Below, piece by piece: positions 24,901-39,900 of a DNA stretch of 57,009 nucleotides (position 1 is the first letter of the stretch; every line of letters begins with the position of its first letter). The position numbers and the translations under genes were made by a program. The notes under the pieces were generated by a model. The model had not been told where the DNA came from, ran no database searches, and saw only the letters and a list, made by a program, of their open reading frames with translations. The stretch is from Asterionellopsis glacialis (Eukaryota > Bacillariophyta > Plagiogrammaphyceae > Rhaphoneidales > Asterionellopsidaceae). The DNA lies in assembly GCA_014885115.2 (NCBI GenBank), contig WKLE02001947.1, positions 20,593 to 77,601 on the forward strand, read 5' to 3'.

Positions 24901-27900
24901 TAGATACGTTTACTGTCCCTTACTGTAGTCATCAAAACCATGACGTATTTTTTAAAATAACAGTAGGACCTTACTGCAACAGAGATATCTCGGCGGTTCT
25001 ACGGTATTAAAAACTCTCTTTTTTTCACAATTTCCTTGTATCGAACTGACGTAAACGAAAACGTATCACTATTCATACCTGGAAAAAATATTTTTCAAAG
25101 AGCTGGAAAACTTTGGAGACATCTTTGATCTTTGATGGCAATAAATACGAAGATCCTTGATAAAAAAATGATTCAAAGGAGGTGCGAAAAATGCTATAGG
25201 AGATTCTGCTGTTTGCAGTCTTTTGCATGATGCCTGGGAGACCAACTGTTGATGTTCTGGCACATGTATTCATGGATCCATCGTCAAGGAAGATCATCGC
25301 TTGCTGACAGGCTCCCCTAGTAACGAGATCTCCAGGGATTCATGCCGTTCAACATTAGTTTGCCGAACATTATCCATTCCAGAATTGTCTGGGTTGATGC
25401 ATCAACTATTACCATGATCGCGGAAGCCCAACGTTGTTGTTGTATTAGAAAAACGCTCACACTTTCAGTTGAACTTTCAGATATTGCAAAGTACTCCATG
25501 TACCTTTCGCGCGCACATGGCAATAACAAAGATCTCATAAAGTTCAAAAACATGCTTACGAAAAAAGTTATATACAACAAAGACACAGCCATTGTTTTAG
25601 TACAGTATTTGACGGGTGCGAACTAAAATATTTATTTCAACATAGCCGTCCTAATCAATGTGTGAAGCATATCTCGCGTGCGTGGTAACTTCTCTACTAG
25701 ATGATAATCATATTTATATCTCTTCTTTAATGGTGACCAGAGTGTCCATGCTTTTCGTAGTATTCTGCCAAAGCCAATTTTTGTTCTTGACGGTGAGCCT
25801 GAACCTTGGCGCCTGGGTGGTGATAAAAAACACAAAATGAGCGTTGAGTAATCCTGCCTAGGACGAAAGTACCGTGACAAAATTCTGAGGGACAACTTTA
25901 CAAACTTACCCTTAACTCCAACATAGGAAGCAGTGTACATCATGATACTGGTGGCAATCATCATGTGCCAAAGAGGAGTAGCACTGCAGTTCAAAAGTAA
26001 AGAAAAAAAAAGCAATCGAAACGGTACGTCAGTGAATCATATATCCTCGTGCAACCAGAAAACCGATTTTAACGTAATCCACCGTTAAACAATAATATAA
26101 TCATTCAATGTATCAAAACTATTAAATCCCTTCTCGATTCTTGGCCTGACTGTTGTAACGCAGTGTCCACCGTTGTTCGTCAACCGTCCATTGAGATGAT
26201 GGCTACAATCCGTTGGTTCGCTGTATTTGTGCCAATTTCACCAAAAAGACCCGGATGTGTCCACTGTCCGTTGTCCACCATGGCTGAAACACCGATCTCT
26301 CGGACTGGAATCTATCTTCAATCCTCACCTTCCAGCACGGACCATTGGCTTGTAGTAGTTTGTCAGTGATGTCTTGGTACTGTTCATCATACCCTTGTAG
26401 TAATCAGGGGAAATCATCTTTTCGACAAAGCTCGCCATGGTCTCTTCCTTGTTTGCGTTCGTGAAATCCTGACTTCGGAGGTCGTCGCGTGGTCAAGATT
26501 TGCTGGAGCTTCACGTCGGCGATCTTGCTCTAGTACTAAAATCCAGTACTTTGTACGATAGAGCGATAAACGAAACGTACCCCTCAAGCAATGTAGCCTC
26601 GCTATCGAGATTCACGCACATCCATCCCTGCGCAACCTACAAGTTTCAAGAGAACGCGCAAGAACTGCGCATTTGGGCATCCCTTTCCAATAATTACATA
26701 CGTACAGACTTCTCAAATTTACAGATTTGGGACATGTATTATAGGTACAATGGTAATATTTTAGAGGAAGTAATTAAGATGCGAAGACAAATTGTATCAA
26801 GTATATTTGTAGACTGAAGTGGTCCTACTAGGATTATCCTGTCTTGAGAGGGGGAGGAGGGGGGGAGGAGAGAGAGAGAGAAAGTGAGAGGAGAGAAAGG
26901 CATGAGCCATCATAGTAATTCTATAGTATTGTAAGAAACAATTTAAATAAAATAGCACCTCAAATCAGTGGACCAAAAATGGTGTTCACTGAATAAAAAA
27001 AGGAATTCTCATGTATTACAGCAGGTTTGTATCATAATATGTGAATTTTTACATCAAGAACTCTTTATACCACATGTATCTATGATACCAGCCACACATA
27101 TGAAATATGAAACTCTCCTTTATATTGTTCTTAGCACTCTATGTGCTGCTACCTCCAGTCTAAATCTTGTTGCTGCTAGTGTTTTACATAGGGGTTCTAG
27201 TTTCACAAGAAGGAGCTTATGTGTTTTTGTCCTTTTCCAGTCAAGCCAAAAACAGAATACTATGTGATCAGAAACAACAAAAAGTATTATTAGCATAGAG
27301 AATACTCTAAGGAGATAGCAAGCTCAAACAAGAACAAGGACTTGGTTATACATGGTACTACTACTACTCTGACTATGCAAGAATAAGAGTTCCCTGAAAA
27401 CAAGAGGTTGGCAGAGATTGAATCTGCTTTAATCATTTATGTGGGGATTGACTGACCTTATGCACCATCTGCAGCTTCCTTGCCATATAGTACTAGAGAG
27501 AGTAGTGCAATCTTTTGCTTTAAAAATAGAATACATCACAGCAGCATGAACATGGGGGTGAGGAATTCCTGCCTGTCGCTCTTTGAATAAATGTGCCAAG
27601 ATGTTAGAAATTGTTTGAATGCTGTACTGTAATGTAATTACTCAGAAAGAAACTCTCAAATAAAGAGAATACTGAATAATGATTAGTTGCATATGACAGT
27701 CTGTTCTTCTTTTCCATCTGTTGTCCAATATATACAATGGGTGATGGGTCATTCTAAGAATAAGTCACTCAAGTCCCAAGCACACCTAAAATTGGTAGAT
27801 GCCATTAATGCTGTCCCATCTTCACAACATATTGAGAAAGATGCACTAACTCATCCTAGTGTAATTAAGAGTACAAAAGAAATAGCTGTCAAAGTGGTGG

Positions 27901-30900
27901 AACCTGAAAATAATTTACATAATTATGCAACACACAACCTTATACAAACAAAAAAGGTGTTGAACAGAGCCTTAACCACCAATTAGAAAAGAGGGAGATG
28001 AACTGGTGACAAAGTATCTTATGTTGAAACTGTATTATCAATAATAGCTGAGTCACCAGATGCTCCAACCAACTGCAAGATTAGCAAATGTCAAATAATT
28101 TGAGAACTTTATCTGCCCTATACATCAGGTAGACGTTTGTTACAGCAGTCTGAAGATGAGAGGAAGGACTTAATTGACAAAGAGGCAGGTGTTAAGTGAT
28201 CAGAGAAAAAGGCAAGAAAGGCCTACATGAAAGTTAACCAGGTTGTCCAAAAAATGTTACTGCAGTGGGTTCTCAATCATTCCAATATTGTACACTCACC
28301 AATTGCAAAAGATACTCTACTCAATAAAAAACCTGATACCAGTGTCAAAGAGAGAAATAGTAAGCTACTTTTAGTAACATCAATTTGTCAATTAGAAAAA
28401 TTGCATAATGACCTAATTGATCCTATAATTGACTTGCCTGAGGCATAAGAGATAAAGATGGGAAAAGTACAAATAAGTGACACTTTCGTTATTTATTACC
28501 TAAGTACATTAAAAAAATGGCAGAGTACCACAAGCAGATGTGTGGCTGTAAAACATGCATTGTAATTAAGAAACTCAAAAAAACCTTAAATATTTGGAGG
28601 CAACAGCATTAAGCAAAGTTGAACAAAGAACATCCATGTGATATTGATAGGATAGAAACGTATGGAAAAGATGTTTTCCATGAAAACAGAAGCAAACCTT
28701 GGCACAAAAAGCCACATTTTGCATTGCAACAAGTAATGTGTCCCAAAGTTGGTGACACAGTGTACAATCACTGGTTATGTTTATCAAAAAAGTGTGGCAA
28801 CTGTCTACAATATTCAATACCTGTGGAGGAACAAGATTGAAGTATTGGTGCTCCTATGGTCTATTTTAGCCAATACAAAAATTTACAAGTTGCTCTGGAC
28901 ACAACAAACTACCATTGAATGCTACAGTATGTTTACAATGTGGCACTTCCAAAGAACCACTTGTTAAGAAGCTCAGATGTCTAAGTACAAGGAAACATTA
29001 TACAATATGTACCTCTGCTATTGGCAATTTCATGACTGAACATTATATTCCCCTTTTCAAAAAATATGGAAATCATCTTAATCAGTGCTTATGTTATCAA
29101 AAAAACATTGCAGTTCAAAAAGAAACACATTAATTAAAGCACATGCAAGGGATATTAAAACCAGAAGGGATTATGCAGAAAGGTTCTCAGCTAAATTTAA
29201 TGATGAGATACACTCCAACTATTTTTATGGTTGGACGCTATCTATTCATGGAGGGAAGTACTGTAGAATACTACAAAAATGACAAACCACAGATGAAGTT
29301 TTACAGTCATTTTTCAGATATATCCAAGCAAGATACAGCTACTACCACTACCCACATGGATACTACCCTATTTACTTATCTAATTTCAGTAGGAATCATG
29401 GACAGTGACAGTGCAACAATGTATGATGAAACAGACAGATATAGTAAACAATATTGTTGTGCCAAAGCTTATTACCTACTCAGCTGGTTATCTGCCAAAC
29501 ATAATAAAATAATTGATAGGGCAATTGGTGCACCTAATCATGGAAAGGATATTGTAGTAGATGGTATAAATGCATCCAATAAACAATATTTCTCCAAGTG
29601 CGTGTGCACTATTGTAGGTACAACCAATGACAAACATCCTAGCATGAGTGCTGAGTCCATGGCAGATAGTGACACATTCAGTTTTGCATCCAAATGTGCA
29701 AGATTGTGTTCATTGGACTCAAGGATCACTGGAGTAAAGGGGGATGTCAAGCATTCCAAGAGAGAACCTGGGGCCATACAAAAAAAAGGAAGTACCACAT
29801 TCAAGATCCCACCAATCTCTCACTTCATAGCTATTATATTTGAAAAGGGAAATGGCATCACGCAGTGCTACAATATTTGGGCAGACCCTGACCTTGGTCT
29901 AGATACTGTGGCCATATGTAGAATCCCATGTAGTTGTGTTGGATGTGTTCAACAACTGGGTATGCCATGGGAGAACAGTACTCCAGCAAAAGAGCAATTG
30001 AGATATAAAACATCCAAATCATGTGAATTGGCAGCTGTTCTTGGTAACCTAAACAACTGGAATATGATCCAACTAACTTGTACCCAAGGGCAAAAATGAA
30101 GAAACTGAAAAAGAGGTTGAGGAAGGCCAAGGTTTATTGTTGAGTAGTCTTGGTACCAAAGTAGCAGATTCCATACAGATTGGTCAGTTTGGTTTATTAC
30201 AAATGGATGATCCTGATTCTGATGCTTATTGTGTTGTAAAGTGGACAAGTTGGCTGTACACATTGCAGGTAGATATAATCCTGATGGAATACAATCCTCC
30301 ACTTGTTGTTTTAGGAGGGGAGCTTGTGTGCAGTGCTATTTTTTAAAAGTATGGTTCCTTGTGCAAAACAAGAATAGTACACTGAATCATCAATTGCAAC
30401 AACAGTTCATTTGCAACGGATCATAGAGTCTGACATAAGTCTTCTGGAGCTTTCAACAATTAACATGCTACCAACTGGATGGAAGCAAAAAAAGACTTAA
30501 GGCGAAAAGGGTAAGTGATGAGGATCATAAAAAAAGCAGTTGAAATCATAGATAGATGTACAGTACTGGACTTTGATGAATACATGAGTGCTGATGACAT
30601 AGATGAGGATCCTGCTGAATTTGAGAAGTCAGATGTAGAGTAAAATAAAACTTTACACAATAAACATACAAAAGTATATTCTGTTTGATTGTTAAGTGTG
30701 ATGATTGTTGCTTTTTGGTGATTATTGTGTCATGTATCATTGTTGAGTCATTGGTTTGTGAATTTGATACACAAAAGTTGTGACTAGTACTTTTTTGGCA
30801 AAACCAGTCAGATTTAAACAACAGAGGATGCATTCAAAAGAACAAAAAAAGCTCCTTTGACTGATGTAGTCAGAGCTGCAAACAATATAGCTCATGTGGT

Positions 30901-33900
30901 GGCTGCTTCAATGCTATTGTCATGAAGAAAAACCTGAATCTTTGTCTTTAAAACATTAGGTCTAGTACTTCTGGGGCAAGACCTGTCCAATTTAAATAAC
31001 AGAGGATGCATTCAAAAGCACAAAAAAAGCACCTTTGACTGACGTAGTTTGAGCTATAAGGATGTGATGAAGCTCATGAACTGACTGCTTCAATGGCATT
31101 GTTGAGTTTGATGTGTAAAATTTTTTTAGGGTGTTGTTTGTGTGATTATTTGAGGATTTTTGTCAATAAAAAATTTGTTCTATCAGGTGTGGAAAAGAGA
31201 ACAATTCCAAAAATTGGGGAGGCAAGTTTATATAACTTTATATCCAGATGCGTATAGTATATACACATTGCAGGAAGGGGGGAAATGTACACAGCCTCTA
31301 TGGTAGAATTGTCACTAGCTGGGCTAGTACCTATGGGTGGAACATCATCTTTGATGTATTCCTCAATTTGTTTTATCTCTGGGTGATACATATCATTAGC
31401 TGTTAAGAGAATACATACCATCATTATATCTAATTAATTTCTTCTTATTCATCAGTCTTTAATTTACACAAAATTTCCTATGCTTATGTGTTTTTATTAC
31501 ATTAATGGTTGTTGCCTAATACCACCATCGTAATGTTTGATTCTTGGTGAACAACATTTAGGAGTGGGTTTGTTGTTGCTCCACATGGATTTTAAGCTCA
31601 ATAGAAAATCCTACATGAGCACAAAGCACATGTGGAATTTTAAATTTGTGACACTGAGGGGTGGCACAAGGACAAAGAGCAGTGCTCATGCCCAGTGTGA
31701 CAACAAAGTAAAAAGGAGGTGTTTCTTTCTCTAATACTTNNNNNNNNNNNNNNNNNNNNNNNNNNNNNNNNNNNNNNNNNNNNNNNNNNNNNNNNNNNNN
31801 NNNNAAGAAGAAGGATTTGTTAAATTAAATTACATCTAATATTTTATGTGTGTAACACCTGCAGCTATGGTTCCAGATGACAAGTATGTCCAGAATCATG
31901 GTTGGATGCCATCTTCACAGTCTGCCAGAAAACACTATTTGTTTCTAGGAAAAAAACCTACTCTGGTGGGGCCAAAAGTTCAACACAACAACCTGCTAAA
32001 GTTTCGCACTGGGTAAGTCTGGTTGAATCATGTTTGTATGTTTTTGTTATTTGGTATGCATCACCTCACTATAGTTGTGGCTGGTGTTGTGCTTGATGTT
32101 GTCATTGGTTTGATATTGTTGTGTCTGCCCAATATAGTTGATTGGCTTGTGTACAATCATATTCCTTGTGATAATAGTGCAATCATTGTAACAAAAATTA
32201 TCTCTTTGTACAACAAAAGCTTTTAAAGACTAGTAGTAAGAAAGATCTGGTTTTGTGGTGGTAGCGGTGGAAGGTGGAAAGTACACTAAGCATGGAGAAA
32301 AATAGAGGAACCTACCAGTAGTTAAACTAGTAGAATAAAAAGTAGTATTAACTGATATGTAGCTACTAGCAATGACAGCAGCAAATTATCACTCACCTAC
32401 AGCAAATGCAGAAACACATGCACAAGATGGTGGTGTATATACATCTTTGAGTACTATTTTCAGCAGAATAAAATAAAATAAAATAAAATAAAATAAAATA
32501 AAATAAAATAAAATAAAATAAAATAAAATAAAATAAAATAAAATAAAATAAGTGAAGGAAACTTGGCAAAACTTTATTGAACTTTTCTAGAAAACAATCA
32601 TAATAACAACTAGACTACACCAATCATAATTATAGTACACATGGTCTTCAAACAAATGTCTCCTTTTTTTTGTTTTAGTACAAGCAAGAAAAGAAGATTG
32701 ACAGGATCCAGTGGATCTTTCAGTAGAAGTTGATAATATTAGTGCTGGACTCTTGTACTATTTCTTTTTAATCCCTCTTATTCTTCTCTGTTGTAGTATA
32801 ATAGGGTTCTACTTTTACTTTGACTCCTACTTCTACCTCCTTTACTTCTACTATTTTACTTTTACTTTACAGGGTAGGTAGCCTGGAAAACCAGACTCTT
32901 GAGGACATCCAAATCAAATAATCATATATGGTGATGCCATGGATAGGCTTTTACTGTACGAATTTACAATCCAGTAACTAGCCAAGAAGTGCCAGCTAAG
33001 AAATTCATTTTTCACCTCAACAACACTGCTGGTGGGCTACCAGCAATGTCAGGTAATACTAATGTGAGATGTAAGACAGTTAAAATGGAAAAGTAAAGAG
33101 TAAATGTGAATGTAAAAAAGTAAAGTAAAAGTAAAACTTGGAAAGTAAAAATAAAACTAAAACTAAAACTAAAACTAAAACTTGCAAAGCAAAAATAAAA
33201 GTAAAAATAACTAACACTTTCAAAGTAAAAACAGTAAAAGCAGTCCAATCAGTAAATACTTGAAGTACCATAATTTGATCCTTCATTATCCCTCTCCTCC
33301 CTAGGATGGGTGTTTTTAACTATTTTACTTAAAAGTTCATTATGAGCTAGGATGTATTTATCTTTTAAACAAATACCATGCCAGCATACAATTATAATAT
33401 ATGCACTAGGCATATACACATTGTTAAGCCTTAAACAGTTTTTCCATAGGATGGATTAACATTTAAGTAAGGACCAGAATTTTCCAGGATATCTCAACTT
33501 TCAAGATCAATTAAGTATGAATTACAGCAAAAGAAGTAAAAAAGTAAAACTAAAACTAAAACTAGGAGAAGTAAAACTAAATGAAGCAAAACTAAAACTA
33601 GGAGAAGTAAAACTAAATGAAGCAAAACTAAAGCTTGCAAAGTAAAACTAAACAAAGTAAAACTAAAACTTGCAAAGTAAAAGTAAAAGTAAAAAATAGT
33701 GCAAAGCCCCCAGCAAAAGTAGGTTACAAAAGCAGGTTTCAATTTTAAAAGCTGGGAAACAAAAGCAAGCTAAAACAAGGATAAACCAGATTGAGTCGAG
33801 AACAAAGGAGATCCTCCCCAGTAGAAGACCGCTGTATCAAACCAAACAGAATCCACATTTTCAGTATACAGCACAGAACAAAGAAACAAAAAAAAGGAAC

Positions 33901-36900
33901 AACAATAAGAATACACCCCAAAATATATCATCTACCACCAAATGCAGAATATAAGCTCAATAGATCAAAGACCATGATCCTTAGATTGTTCACTACTTTT
34001 ATTCTTTAGAACACAAAAAACAATAAAAGTAAAATAAGTTGTGATGCTCATGATGGAAAAGAGCAAGAAGGAAAAAGGAGTAAACAGGTAGCAATGGTAA
34101 GCATTGAGTAGCCCATGACATTGCCCCATGCCGCCTATGTCGACCACGGCACAACACAACAATCAGACAATCAACACACAAAAGAAAAGAAGACTTTTAT
34201 TTGGTGATGAAAATTATGAGCTTAGTTTAATCCGGAGAATATCCGGCAATCTAGTAAGTAGCTAGTAAGAATTCAGGAAATATTAGTAAATGGTAAATTT
34301 GTGAGTCCATCTGCTTGCCCACGCATCAATCATCCATCCTCAAGAGTGTCCTACAGGGAGTGTACTTCAGACATGTGAATAGTTTCCCTAGTAACTTTTA
34401 TCAAAACTGTATACAAAGAGTCTAGGTTAATACAGTTTTCACATTTTCAATTTGCTAAAAAAATATGATTTTTATACATCTGCTTCCTCTTCCATACCTT
34501 TAACTTCTTTTAGGAAGACAAGAAGGTTTGTTTTTGTGCACAATTTTCTCCTTGCATCTTGCTGTTCTTACCTTCGACACAAGAGAATTACTTATTCACA
34601 AAGAGAGAGACAGTAGGTTGGGGAGAGGCTACTTCTTAAGGCACTTATACTTGCTAATCTAGTAGCAAACAAAGTGAATAAGAATTACTGACAGAAAAAT
34701 GATTTAACAAATATATCTAAGAAGAAGATCAGAGGGTCTCTTATTTCTTGTAAGTGTATGCTGCCACCTGTTTCTTCATTAGTAGGTTTATCTCCTGTCT
34801 CTACATACAAGTGCTGGACTACTAGAGTAATGAAAATAGCTATCATTTTGAAAGCCATAACAATTGAGATACAGGAGCTACAAGGCTGGCAAATGATGTT
34901 TAACAAAAAAAGACAAACTGCAATAGTAAGAACAACTGTTGCAGTATGCTCTCTAAAGGACTTTCTGAAATGTGCAATATCCAGAAATAAAAGATTTTGA
35001 CCTCAAATGTATACACCAGCAATTTATTTTTCAGTTATTATTATTTTAGTTCTTGGTTCCATATTTATGGTAGTTGTACACCTATATACACACTTGGGAC
35101 AAAAAAGCTTTCTGCCAAACCATGTCATATATCTTCTAAATTAAAGACATTATTAACAGTATATAATAATTAAGTTGTTCGTTTGAGTGCAACTTTTACA
35201 CCAGCACTCCTCTTCCGATGCCAGGCAGGTACAGTACTACTATAAAATCCTTTGACTGGAGTATGGTGTTTAAGTATTACTATTGGTGGCATAAAACAGC
35301 GTTGGAAACAAAGTTGGTAAACGATATTCTTGACTCTAAATTCTCCAGAGAGAGTAACTACAAAAGTAAGAAGCACTAAGTGATCAAGAGACCAACCACG
35401 AAAGAGCAATATCATTTTTTGAAAGACATTTTCAAAAAAATATACAGAGAAAAGATTTTAACTACCACAAGATAAGGGAAATAACGTCTTTAATAAAATA
35501 CAACACCAGCACGATCAGACAAGAACAATAGCACAAAAATTCACCAAGTACCGGTAAGTTCGATGACGTGGTTGTGTGGGTGATGTGAATGAAATTTTGA
35601 AAATGAAAGAGTTAAGAAATGAGTTATACTGTACTGCGAGCATAAAACTAAAAGATTTTGCTAATAAGTCTTCCTTTCAATGATGCTTGATGTTTAAATA
35701 TTTTCCAACGAAAGAATGGCCATCTTCACGCCATACCTCGAAACATATTCCTTCCATTTGCTGGCAAAAGTACATCCGTTTCTTATCCGGGGAAAAGGCG
35801 ACACCAGTTGTTTCGTCTGGACGGCTGGGTTGTTTGGCAATTTCTAAAATAGTGAAAAATCTCAGACTCACATCCATCCCAAAAATACCAGGATGGGATG
35901 CATCTTCCGTGAAATAAAAGATCGGAAAGTCGCTATCGGAAGCCAAATCTCTACCTGTTGTTTGTGCTGAAGGGGTTGATGTCTTACCATTAGACAATAA
36001 ATGGGATATTTGTTCTGGACCAAACATGGATTGGCGATCTTCTTCCTTCTCTAATCGGCGACGATCTCCGGTTAAATGTGTAAGCTGGTCTGGGATTGTA
36101 AATGGCCTTGTTGTTTTTGTAATCTTGTAGGTGTTTGTGGCCAAGTCAAGGTCATACAGCTGACGAAATTCCTTGCTCACAAAGTACAAGTGACCATTCC
36201 AAAAGTCAATACCCTCTACATGCTGGTATTCCTGCTTAGCATTTTCACTTGCTAATTCTAAGTTCTTCGTCCATGAAAAAGTCCCTTGTAATTTTTCGGG
36301 TCCTGGTGTGAGAATGAGATAGTCATGGTCTCCATCCCCATGAAGGGCCTCCCACTCGAGGATTTGCAGATGAGGTGTGTATCGTCGCACAGCTCCTTCC
36401 ATTGCATCCTCGGTAAAGAAATATCTATAGAGTCGCTGTCCATCCGAGTAGGATGTATCGTAGGCAAAGGATTCCCACATACCCCCCCGTTTATCACCCT
36501 GATCTGGATTAATCTCCCCTAGCGTAGTCAATTCGGCCTCATGTTGTCCTGACTTTGGCCACGGGTTAACTTGCCAAATTCCATCGCCCGTGTTAAATTC
36601 TTCACAACTAATCCATGTACCCCATGGCGTCTTTCCTCCACCACAATTTTTGGTGGAATCTGTCAAGAGTCGTTTGTAGTCTACTACCTCTCCTTCACCA
36701 TCAAAATAAATCCCTCCCACACCTCCTGATCCGGGTACATCTTCAGAATTAGATACATATACATAGCCCTCATCTGGACCTTGAGGATGAGGAAAGCATG
36801 CACCAGCGTCGGGGTAACGATGAAATGTCTGACCAGACTCTTCCAATCCACCTTTAAGCTCAACCCTTTCATTCTTTCTTGCAATGATCCGCATGTTCAA

Positions 36901-39900
36901 GCCTGCAGATAGATGGTACCCATGTTTGACGACACTTAAGAAGCCAGGTTGGAACGTGATTGTATCAGAAGGTTGTTTTGGTGGAGACGCCTCCGGTATA
37001 GTTGTACGAGATGACCATAATTCCTTCACGATATTCTCAGGTGTACCCTCTGCCACAAACACACGAGTCAGATCTTCAGTAATACCAAAAAAGTAAGGTG
37101 TCCCGTCATCCCTGCCATGTCTCCTATTCTTCCATACAATAGTTTTCTGAGCTGTAGTATCCCGTGTCAACAAATGCCCATCTCCTTGACAAACAGTTCT
37201 GTATATGTTATAAGGAGCATCGACGCCAGTCTCCCAAATAATAGGATTGTTACTGTTGCTGTTGCTGTGCTGGATAGTTTGGTCTTCTTCTTCTGGTGTA
37301 CCACGGTAAATGGCAAGGTTTCCGTTATTGTGTTGTACAAGGTAAACGCCAAACGATTCTAACACAATGGGCGGATCAGTGGAATAGATACTTGTATCAA
37401 AAGGAAAAAAGATTCCAGGCAAAACCGGTTTAAGTGCATTGTGGCTACCATAATCATCGGAGCTTTGGTCACTATCATTGTCGGATAGTGCTGTGGAGGA
37501 ATTACCTGACGGTGAAGCAGACGGTGAAGCAGACGGTGAAGTAGAGGGTTCATTAGATGGAGCATCGGATGGTGGTGGTGATGATGTTGTATTCTGAGAC
37601 AAGGAAGGATCAACCCATTTAGGAATGTGGATGGGTGCTTCATCCCAGGCAGCGGGGCCAGCGAAAGATAAGCGTTTCCGATTTATTTTGACGTCCATTA
37701 ATGACACTATTTTGCGCTGATTATTGTTACTACTATCTTGTTGAAACTCCTTCCAAGTATCTTCCTCTCCTCGGCCTTCATTCACAGAAGAGGTAAGAGA
37801 TGATATCGACGATGATTTTTTGCCTTTGCTATCTCCAACAATGTTGTTAAGATCATTATGGACAACATCATTCACATTCCTTGTTGTTCCCCTCTGTGTG
37901 CTGGTAGTAGGGCGCAGAAAAACGCAGAAAATTCCAACTGCAATGATGGACAAGAAGAAAAGAGATTTCGAATGAGCCATTGTATTGTGTATCATAAATT
38001 GGGTGCAGTGTTTTCAAGACTGTAATTTTTATTTTCAATTGGTAGACTTGTTCAGGGTATGTTTTAATGTCGTCTCTCTAGAGTAGAGAGACGGTTTTAG
38101 TGTGTAGGACTAAAAAAGTGGAGAGCACAAAACCGCCGAGAGAGAGAAAAAAAGACAAAAATACACAGTTTGAAAAATTCAAAAAAGTTCTTTTAGCCAT
38201 CAACACTACCTACAACCTACTCGTACAGTGAGTACCAGGTACAGTAAGTACCTTGGGACCTTCCCTGTACCGGTAGTCATAAGGATGAAACTGGAAAACT
38301 ATACGATAACTGTCGAAATCATAATAGTTAAATAATTTTGTCTAATGGAGAAGTCCATTTCGTAATACGGTACATAGAAGATATTGGATTGAAATCAATG
38401 TTTTTGAAAATATAAGTAAGTAGTTTTTCCAGGATCATCTAGTACGGCAATTTTTCGAATATACGCATTCTGGATATTTTGATGAAACGAGTATGCCTGT
38501 CAATATTAACGCCGGCACGCAGACAGGTTGCCACGCCCGACTCGAAATTGGAAAAACATATCCCAACTATTTACTTCTTATCTTCACTTGAGTGAAGATA
38601 AGGAAAGTAGGAAGTTTCAGTCGATCGAGTCAATCGATCCTTATCTTCAAGATAAGTGAAGATAAGGACCCTCTCTTTGACCCATTGGTTTGATAGGATA
38701 ATGGTAGAGTTTGGTTTTTTCCATGTACCCACACTCTTTTCAAAAGTGATGTAAATAGACGGCAAGTGGTGGTTTTTGGCTTTCTTTGATTTTCCGGCCG
38801 TGATGATCCTCGAATTTGTCACAATACCTTCACACTTTACATAGAATCCTACATGTTTTTGAACCAGGAAAGACAGATCAATAGATTACGGAGAGGTGAA
38901 ATGACAACACAATCACTGTACTGTAGTATCCATCATTGTTCTGCATGCCTCAAGGAAACTCTTCTGATCCTTTCAAGTCCTTCCCAGAGTCCATCAAGTC
39001 TTTTAATGATGGATGGGAGGAAGAGAGTATGGTTGGAGCCGTTACTATGCCCTATGCTGCTAGTGTCGATGATGGCACAACACAACAATCAGACAATCAA
39101 CACACAAAAGAAAAGAAGACTTTTATTTGGTGATGAAAATTATGAGCTTAGTTTAATCCGGAGAATATCCGGCAATCTAGTAAGTAGTAAGAAATCAGGA
39201 AAATTAGTAAATGGCAAATTTTTGTGAGTCTGTCTGCTTGGCCACACATCAATCATCCATCCTCAAGAGTGTCCTACAGGGAGTGTACTTCAAGATTACA
39301 AGAGATGAAATGACAACACAATCACTGTACTGTAGTATCCATTATTGTTCAGCATGCCTCAAGGAAACTCTTCTGATCCTTTCAAGTCCTTCCCAGAGTC
39401 CATCAAGACTTTTAATGATGGATGGGAGGAAGAGAGTATGGTTGGAGCCCGTTACGAAGTGCTCCTGGAGGATGAATTTCTTCATGTGAGTCTCAAAGGA
39501 TGATATTTTAATTCATTTTTAGTACTTGCAGATTCTATCACTTTGGCCCATCAGACTCAGGGTAAAACAGTTGATTTGGTCAACATATTTGAGTTTATGC
39601 TGAGTGAAACTGCACTCACAAAACTTGTTGACTACACAACACAGCAACTTGTTTCCAAAAATCTCCTACCCACAAGTTTGGGTGAGTACTGGTAGTTCAT
39701 TGTAACAAAAATGCTCAGAAGCAGGTTTCATTGTCACCATAGATTTGGGCTTTGATATTATGAAAGGTATTGCAGTAAAACATGGTTTTATTTTGATGGA
39801 GATAAATTGATATACAAATCTTCTCACTAATACCAGGGGCTACCCAATTTCTGGTTGAGATACCAGCAATGAAGTTGACACTTGGATGAATCAGGGTCAT